This document shows positions 59,301 to 64,000 of a stretch of DNA of 64,000 nucleotides, piece after piece. The stretch lies in IMG/VR virus record IMGVR_UViG_3300009425_000015, positions 16,308-80,307 of that record; one strand, 5' to 3'. The notes under the pieces were generated by a model, which worked only from the letters and a program-made list of their open reading frames with translations, was not told the DNA's origin and did not search any database. Each line of letters opens with the position of its first letter. The stretch's first letter is position 1. This DNA is from a virus. A program made the position numbers and the translations under genes.

Positions 59301-59819
59301 ATAAAATACCGCGCCTACAGTTGCCGAGGCAGCTGCTGCGGCGATGTTGCCATCGGTGGATCCGCCGGAGTTGCATGAGGGGTCATAATAATTTGATCCT
59401 GATGCTTGCCCAACCAACAGAGCGAAAGCATTGCTAGCTACCCAACCTGCTTGTCCGTCTCCGACGCCACCGGCTGCTACTACAGCTTTTTCGTCATCGT
59501 GAACGCCCAGAAGCCTAACGTAGTTAATTGGTGAAGAATTTTTAAGATATGCCTGAGCAGCGTACGCACCATAAGCTGGAGCCAGAAGCCCATTACCTTC
59601 TCTCCAGATATCTTGCCCTGATGAACCGGCTATAGGATCGCCAAAGATTTCTACAAACTGAGAAAAAGATTCTATTCTTACAGGACGCAATGCGGGGCCC
59701 ATTCTGGCTCTACCAACAATGACTGGCCCTATATCGTCTGATTCTTTTGCTAGTTGAGAGTTGTCTATCTCGTTAAGAAAGACTCCTGGTGATATAAACT
59801 TAAATTTCTTAGCTGACAT
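56397..59819 (-). CDS. contractile tail sheath protein
   Basis: 1140-aa sheath subunit, larger than T4 gp18 (659 aa) because of inserted domains in the middle. The N-terminus FKFISPGVFLNEIDNS is typical. The conserved C-terminal core is seen in TLQVTPSALDRINVRRLLIY, VKKEVSRIASRLLFDQN, TTWERFVQEVSPFLE and AVEFIAVDFVITN. ATG 59819 with AGGAG ten bases upstream is preferred. It drives tail contraction. Confidence 0.93.
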   Translation of the reverse strand: MSAKKFKFISPGVFLNEIDNSQLAKESDDIGPVIVGRARMGPALRPVRIESFSQFVEIFGDPIAGSSGQDIWREGNGLLAPAYGAYAAQAYLKNSSPINYVRLLGVHDDEKAVVAAGGVGDGQAGWVASNAFALLVGQASGSNYYDPSCNSGGSTDGNIAAAAASATVGAVFYTTSDTVKIRLKGQMVLGPRTVPTTGLSTMVTSSAQMLIRGVATTSSWSSGAAPEWTAEVYDGSTLKDKITFNFKKTSPRYIRKVFNTNPAMTNQDIVSVANKKLYWLGESYENHINNVTMTPRTSGLYPFACTLPLGDTSFDGEDYRQSMLPAQTNWFISQRMETDLTQAAGSLAIADGDAAHGMAEKETLTIVAKDAQGVTTSRTYVVVNGADSVVATGTVLALNSDTGASTAGAGLVGGIAVNFNLSNATQASALNDFKLAINHANGHNGKIVVGPDVAVTDGAKTMTLTQLAAGSNGNTTIIDGLGGITATSFTGGGGFDASKQPKLFKLLAHDAGSHTQRNFKVSIKDVKAARADGVNPYGSFSLLVRKAGDSDIAPQIVEQFSNCNLNPNSSNYLARKIGDMHQTWSTTERRYKMYGSHPNLSKYFRVVMDTDVDMGSAEAELLPFGVLGIPVYKDAALLKATAGSHGWLGTQKEWGDAANPVYAGGPAAVGLFNGFDNTINVSFPTLPLRVSASHGSISNQKDAYFGVWTHRSTGSIRHDESYADHVSPLPVDASGEKETPSTLTQYSWVFTLDDIIQTGTSNNTYYHSSGSRERGVSLNAVKANDNSTDSGYRAILAAGIDKFTAPVFGGFDGVDITEAEPFNNRVLRDKSETNSYEFASVRRALDSVSDPEVVEANLMAMPGITVDALTKQLMSACEARADALAIIDIDKVYTPQYEQRASNFAARLGTGASAVASAFQLRGLNSSYGCTYYPWVKIYDEINDASVWAPPSIVALGVMANTENRDALWFAPAGFNRGGLTEGGAGISVLGVSEKLTSKERDTLYDASINPIASFPSEGIVVFGQKTLQVTPSALDRINVRRLLIYVKKEVSRIASRLLFDQNVQTTWERFVQEVSPFLERVKIGFGLSDFKVVLDATTTTPDLVDRNIMYAKIFLKPARAVEFIAVDFVITNTGAAFED

Positions 59820-59915
59820 ATCTTTTGTTCTCCTACGCATTTACCTGGAAATATTTACAAACTTTTCTCTAGTAAATAGTTTATCAACTGTCAAAAGGAA
59901 GACAATTTAGAAAAG

Positions 59916-59945
59916 AAAAATGGAGCCTGCCGAAGCAGGCTCCAT
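59916..59945 (-). terminator. rho-independent terminator after the fibre gene
   Basis: Perfect stem ATGGAGCCTGC / GCAGGCTCCAT with a TTCG tetraloop (59920-59945), followed by TTTTTC on the minus strand. Separates the fibre transcript from the sheath gene. Confidence 0.93.
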
Positions 59946-59974
59946 AGCCGGTAGGATTCACAGGAGGGCGGCTA

Positions 59975-62900
59975 TTAACCGTCAGTGATGTAAGAGATGA
60001 CGACGACGTCATCAGAATCAACAGCTTCGGACATAGCAACCGTATATGGATCAGTTGAAGTATAGAGGATGTAGTCGCATGCGCCGGCGGTGGCGCCACT
60101 AATTCTCTGAAGCATACCGTTGAGGTAAACCTGAACGGAATCTGCTAGAGGAGTTCTTGAAAGTGAGGCTGTCAAGCCGGCTGTCATTGCTGCTGCATCG
60201 CCAGCTCCGGAGCCATCGCTGGCAGACATGAAAGTATCTCTTACCCAGTTGATGGATAAAACACCGGCGGTGGAAACCAAACCAGAACCACAAGAAGCAG
60301 AAACAATATCTGCAACAGTGTCTCTCTTCATCGTCCCGTCTGAATCTCTAAAATATAGAGAATCAGATCCAACTGCTATACTAGCATCACCAGCACCCGT
60401 TGGAGTAATCGCACCATGGATTTCAACAACACCTGAGATGTCAACCGCGCCATTGATATCAATATCAGTCGCAGTGAGATCAATCTCAGAAGCGGCGACG
60501 ATACCAAGTGTTCCATCGGCAACAGAGTAAATGTATTCCCCACCCTGATCACGAAAACCCAATCTCATGCCAGAATTCAAGTGAACACCAACATCATTAG
60601 TGTGAGTAAGAGAAACATCTTTACCGGCGCCGAAGTTAAGAACTGCAGAGTCCGATAAAAGGTGCAAATCATTACCAACAACAGCATCTAAAGCAACGCT
60701 CAAACCACCGTCGGTTTGTAAAGAGCCGTCAGTAGTTGAAGTTGCATCGGTAGCATCATCAGTTTTAAGGATGCCAGAAAATACGCCAGTCGTGCCGACA
60801 AGGGCAGCGAATGAACCAGCTGCTGCACTATTGGCGCCGATAACTGTTCCGTCAATTGCACCACCATCAACGTTAACGCTATCACAGTGAAGCGAAGCGG
60901 CTTGCATCGCACCAGAACCAGAAATGGTTGTGGCAGTCACGCCAGCACTGAAAGTGCCAGTTGTACCAACGAGAGCAGCGAATGAACCAGCTGCAACAGC
61001 AGCTGCACCAATAGTAACTCCATCAATTGAGCCACCATTGAGATCCATTGTTGTGACAGCGCCCATGTCAGCGCAAGTCATACCAGCAACTGTCCAAGTA
61101 CTATCACCCTTAATGGTAAGAGCTTTGCTGGCAGCGGCAGTACCGAGAGTAGCGATATCAACATAGTTGAGTTCAGCTGCTGTGGCAGTCACTGTGACGC
61201 CACCAAGCAAAAGACCGTTAGTTCCGTCATGAGACGCAATATCGAAATCATAAGCACCGTCTTTGATAATAATATCACCATCAGCTTGAAGCAGGATTAA
61301 ATCCGTAACCGAATCGGATCCAATATATGAGCCATCATCAACTCTCAGCGACTTAAGGTTTGTATCACCGTCAGCATCGACTGCAAAACCTGGCATAGTG
61401 ATAGTGCCCATGGTAAGATCGCCGGAGCCGTCGATTGATGTTGCGCCAGCAATCGAACCACATCCAGTGATGCCTTGACTGCCCATAACTAGTGCCTCCG
61501 CTTGCGTACCAAGAGAAGTCAAGCTAGAATTAACAACTGCAGATCCAAGCGTAGTTGCATTAAGAACCGAAGTTCCAGCAATCTTGTACGCCTTTGTCGA
61601 AGCTACATCAATATCAACATTAGAGCTAAGTGCTGTATTAGCATGCACATACTTCCAGAAGAGGTTGGTGCCACCAGTGACATCAATCTCCATACCTGAT
61701 CCATCTGCGTTAGCTACAGAATCATTGCCCTTCGATACGGTAATCAAATCATCTGCAACAGTAAGAACTGTCGAGTTGATTGTTGTTGTCGTGCCGGTGA
61801 CAGTAAGATGTCCAGCGACTGTCGTTGTTGACGCACCACCCAAACCGAGCGTCACGTCGACGACACCGGCCGACGTCGTTCCCTGAAGCTGAAGTCCTTT
61901 TGCGAGAGTGCCATCATTTGCTGCAACGTAGAAATCTAAGCCACCCTGTTCTGCACCAGAAGATGCGTCATCAATAGTTGCGTTGATTCTTGCGAAAGTG
62001 TGCGCGTTGGTGGCGTCATCCTCACTAGCGAAATCGATGTTACCGCAGATATCTCCATCAGCTGGACTAGCTCCATTCTTATTGAGTTTAAGTGTGGCGC
62101 CCGTACCATCCGCATTTGTGTTTCTAAGCTCAAATACCGGAACGGCTGTGACAGCACTCTCCATCAACAAGCCCGAGTCGGGAACGTGAGCTAAAGTCAC
62201 TTCCGAATCTGCACCAAAGGCAATCTGAGCATTTTCTGATAGCAGAATAAGATCATCACCGATAACCGCGTCTAAAACAACACTCAAACCACCATCTGTC
62301 TGTAAAGAACCATCGGTTGTAGTAGTTGCATTGGTAGCATTATCAGTTTTAAGGATGCCAGAAAATACGCCAGTCGTGCCGACAAGGGCAGCGAATGAAC
62401 CAGCTGCTACACTATTGGCGCCGATAACAGTGCCGTCAATTGCGCCACCATCAACGTCAACACTATCACAGTGAAGCGAAGCGGCTTGCATTGCGCCAGA
62501 ACCAGAAATGGTTGTGGCAGTCACACCAGCACTGAAAGTGCCAGTTGTACCAACCAATGCCGCGAATGAGCCAGCTGCAACAGCAGCTGCACCAATAACA
62601 GTCCCGTCAATTGAACCGCCATTGAGGTCCATAGTAGTGACAATACCCATGTCGGCAACAGTGCGGCTAGCATTGGTCCAGTTATTAGCCATAGAGGCAA
62701 TACCAAGAGCGTTGATTGTGTCAATGTTGCGACTACCATCAACGACAAGAGCCTTTGAAGCTTCAGCAGTACCATTAGTAATACCATCAAGCTTCTCAAG
62801 CTCAGCTTCTGTCAATACAGCACTACCTATGCCAATTGATGTTACAGCAGTTATAGTACCAGCTGTAGACAAATTGCCAGCAGAGCTTAGTGTCATTTTT

Positions 62901-64000
62901 GCAGTTGCGGAAGACGCGGCAGTTTCTGATACACCCGCTGTAAATACTAATTTTGTAGCATTAGCAGATGCAGAAAATGTATCTTCCGCTATAGCGTGAA
63001 TACCAGCAGCAACTGTTGCACCATCTGTGCCGTCAGAGTCACCAGCTGCAAATTCAAGTGAAGCGATAACGTCTGCCGCAACGACGTCGTCCTCCTCAGA
63101 CTTCAGCTGCAGAACTATCGGTAGTCCGGCGCCGGATCCGGCATGGGTTAGTGTAAGTCCCTTGTCAGCAACATGGGTTAGTGTAACATCTTGATCATTA
63201 CCAAAATGAATAACACCAGAGTCACCTAAATATAGCTCTGCCCACTCAAGGGCCGCGCTGCCTATTTTTCTTGCGTCTGCCGATGATGGCACCAAGTCGG
63301 TGTTAAATGTTATTTGCGCATTATTAATTTTTGTACGAGCCACGTCGTCTCCTCCTGCTTCTGCTGAACCTCCGGACATACCACTAACACTAGTGTTGGT
63401 TGATCCTGATCCTGAGTTAACAGCTGTTATTGTTGTATTCCCACCTGTTCCGTGGGCGTCGTTTGTTAACGTAACTGAATTACTGCTAGCCACTGCCGTG
63501 AGGGCGATGCCAGCTGCGTTTATTGCATCTGCAATGTAGGTTGCAAATGCAGACGTCGACATTGTCGAGCCACTTGATCCTACGATATCCTCTGAAAACG
63601 GTGCATATGCCGTTTCATTTAAGTGCTGAAGGTGTGCTATGTCATACCCGTTGGAAATACTAGCGTGACCCGTTATCATACAGATTGCTGCGTCCAACGA
63701 TGTCCAACTAGCAGAACCATACCTCATCACAGTAACCGATAAGCCTATGCCTGCGGATCCGCGCTGAGTCGATATAATTCTATTCCAACGCGTCGTCTGA
63801 ATGTCGTTTGTTATAGCTAATGTGCCATTCGAAACAACATCATCCAATGCTGCATCAACGGCGCCAGTAAACTTATAATCGTAGGTGTACGATGCATGTG
63901 CCGGAACCATTATACTGTAGCTTGTAGCAGAATTTTTCCTAACTAGCTGTGTATATGTGCCAGAGCCCAATTTATCTGATACACCGAATGCGGTTTCGCC
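59975..64000 (-). CDS. repeat-rich tail fibre/structural protein (5' end beyond the window)
   Basis: The frame is open to the right edge (1341 residues visible), so the start lies outside. N-terminal part SYSIMVPAHASYTYDYKF; the long middle is Gly/Ala/Thr/Ser-rich with repeated units GSFAALVGTTGTFS, TISGSGAMQAASLHCDSV and DGSLQTDGGLSV; C-terminal domain ADSVQVYLNGMLQRISGA and DDVVVISYITDG, typical of phage fibre ends. An internal ~420-bp direct repeat encodes two nearly identical segments. Acts at the host surface or decorates the virion. The terminator at 59916 follows. Confidence 0.8.
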   Translation of the reverse strand, partial: GETAFGVSDKLGSGTYTQLVRKNSATSYSIMVPAHASYTYDYKFTGAVDAALDDVVSNGTLAITNDIQTTRWNRIISTQRGSAGIGLSVTVMRYGSASWTSLDAAICMITGHASISNGYDIAHLQHLNETAYAPFSEDIVGSSGSTMSTSAFATYIADAINAAGIALTAVASSNSVTLTNDAHGTGGNTTITAVNSGSGSTNTSVSGMSGGSAEAGGDDVARTKINNAQITFNTDLVPSSADARKIGSAALEWAELYLGDSGVIHFGNDQDVTLTHVADKGLTLTHAGSGAGLPIVLQLKSEEDDVVAADVIASLEFAAGDSDGTDGATVAAGIHAIAEDTFSASANATKLVFTAGVSETAASSATAKMTLSSAGNLSTAGTITAVTSIGIGSAVLTEAELEKLDGITNGTAEASKALVVDGSRNIDTINALGIASMANNWTNASRTVADMGIVTTMDLNGGSIDGTVIGAAAVAAGSFAALVGTTGTFSAGVTATTISGSGAMQAASLHCDSVDVDGGAIDGTVIGANSVAAGSFAALVGTTGVFSGILKTDNATNATTTTDGSLQTDGGLSVVLDAVIGDDLILLSENAQIAFGADSEVTLAHVPDSGLLMESAVTAVPVFELRNTNADGTGATLKLNKNGASPADGDICGNIDFASEDDATNAHTFARINATIDDASSGAEQGGLDFYVAANDGTLAKGLQLQGTTSAGVVDVTLGLGGASTTTVAGHLTVTGTTTTINSTVLTVADDLITVSKGNDSVANADGSGMEIDVTGGTNLFWKYVHANTALSSNVDIDVASTKAYKIAGTSVLNATTLGSAVVNSSLTSLGTQAEALVMGSQGITGCGSIAGATSIDGSGDLTMGTITMPGFAVDADGDTNLKSLRVDDGSYIGSDSVTDLILLQADGDIIIKDGAYDFDIASHDGTNGLLLGGVTVTATAAELNYVDIATLGTAAASKALTIKGDSTWTVAGMTCADMGAVTTMDLNGGSIDGVTIGAAAVAAGSFAALVGTTGTFSAGVTATTISGSGAMQAASLHCDSVNVDGGAIDGTVIGANSAAAGSFAALVGTTGVFSGILKTDDATDATSTTDGSLQTDGGLSVALDAVVGNDLHLLSDSAVLNFGAGKDVSLTHTNDVGVHLNSGMRLGFRDQGGEYIYSVADGTLGIVAASEIDLTATDIDINGAVDISGVVEIHGAITPTGAGDASIAVGSDSLYFRDSDGTMKRDTVADIVSASCGSGLVSTAGVLSINWVRDTFMSASDGSGAGDAAAMTAGLTASLSRTPLADSVQVYLNGMLQRISGATAGACDYILYTSTDPYTVAMSEAVDSDDVVVISYITDG
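60655..61075 (-). repeat. intragenic direct repeat, copy 2 (C-terminal)
   Basis: About 420 bp closely similar to 62239-62659, offset exactly 1584 bp (528 codons), so in frame. The best-conserved part, 60761-60980, differs by only scattered, mostly third-position changes. Duplicated fibre segment encoding GSLQTDGG through GTVIGA units. Confidence 0.8.
62239..62659 (-). repeat. intragenic direct repeat, copy 1 (N-terminal)
   Basis: Partner of 60655-61075 in the fibre gene. The two copies could recombine to delete or multiply 528 codons. Confidence 0.8.

Noticed and set aside
62508-62999. 163-aa plus-strand ORF rich in Ala, Pro and Val
   Set aside because: Antisense to the repeat-rich fibre gene; composition reflects that gene's Ala/Gly/Thr codons.

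Overview
The window looks like part of a large contractile-tailed bacteriophage (myovirus-type) genome. Nearly every supported gene lies on the minus strand, genes are packed with ATGA/TAATG/GTGA overlaps, and tail sheath, tail tube, tape measure, baseplate and fibre genes sit beside a full replication and nucleotide-metabolism set. No terminase, portal, capsid, integrase or phage RNA polymerase is visible, so this is only part of the genome. The host is unknown. A lipoprotein with six MopE-type C-D-x-x-D-N-D-C-D-G repeats plus a von Willebrand A domain (30.9-33.0 kb) is of a kind I associate with Myxococcota/Bradymonadota-like bacteria, so a Gram-negative, possibly deltaproteobacterial host is an inference. 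The class II ribonucleotide reductase implies cobalamin in the host cell.

Layout, read from left to right although transcription runs right to left. 0-4.8 kb: accessory region with a tandem array of about twelve tiny SH3-like-barrel genes of the K-V-G-D-L-V family, joined by identical 14-nt dual-coded overlaps, plus a tRNA-Arg(UCU), small zinc-finger and membrane genes and a truncated gene remnant. 4.8-7.8 kb: a hemolysin III/PAQR membrane protein and a probable restriction-modification pair. 7.8-17.1 kb: small exported proteins, a SAM methyltransferase, an Smr-like protein, a probable cell-wall enzyme, DnaK, a stand-alone LeuA-regulatory-domain-like protein, glutaredoxin and a zincin-like protein. 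17.2-22.1 kb: GroEL, a ClpP-like protease and an acidic protein. 22.2-25.6 kb: a sigma-70 region-4 mini-protein, an IMPDH/GMPR-type enzyme and dUTPase. 25.6-42.8 kb: DnaE-type DNA polymerase, a nucleotidyltransferase-like protein, the VWA lipoprotein, ThyX, a GroES-like protein, class II RNR, DnaB-like helicase, 5'-3' exonuclease, RecA, a SlyD/FKBP isomerase and a gp32-like ssDNA-binding protein. 42.8-44.9 kb: a tubulin/FtsZ-like protein and a short family A DNA polymerase. 44.9-64 kb: virion genes (very large structural protein, LysM baseplate protein, tape measure, gp26-like protein, tube, sheath and a repeat-rich fibre running off the right edge).

Expression: thirteen strong sigma-70-type promoters (TTGACA-like, 16-17 bp, TATAAT-like) were read, all on the minus strand, and in five of them the TGA stop of the upstream gene lies inside the -35 box. 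Between 42.85 kb and the right edge I found no convincing consensus promoter, so the virion genes probably use other signals. Four rho-independent terminators are clear (21.5, 40.2, 54.7 and 59.9 kb). No stretch longer than 300 bases lacks a gene.

The window is notable for a proteostasis set (DnaK, GroEL, GroES-like, SlyD-like, ClpP-like), two different DNA polymerases, and the unusual overlapping small-gene array at the left end. Functions are assigned by reading motifs only; no database search was run.
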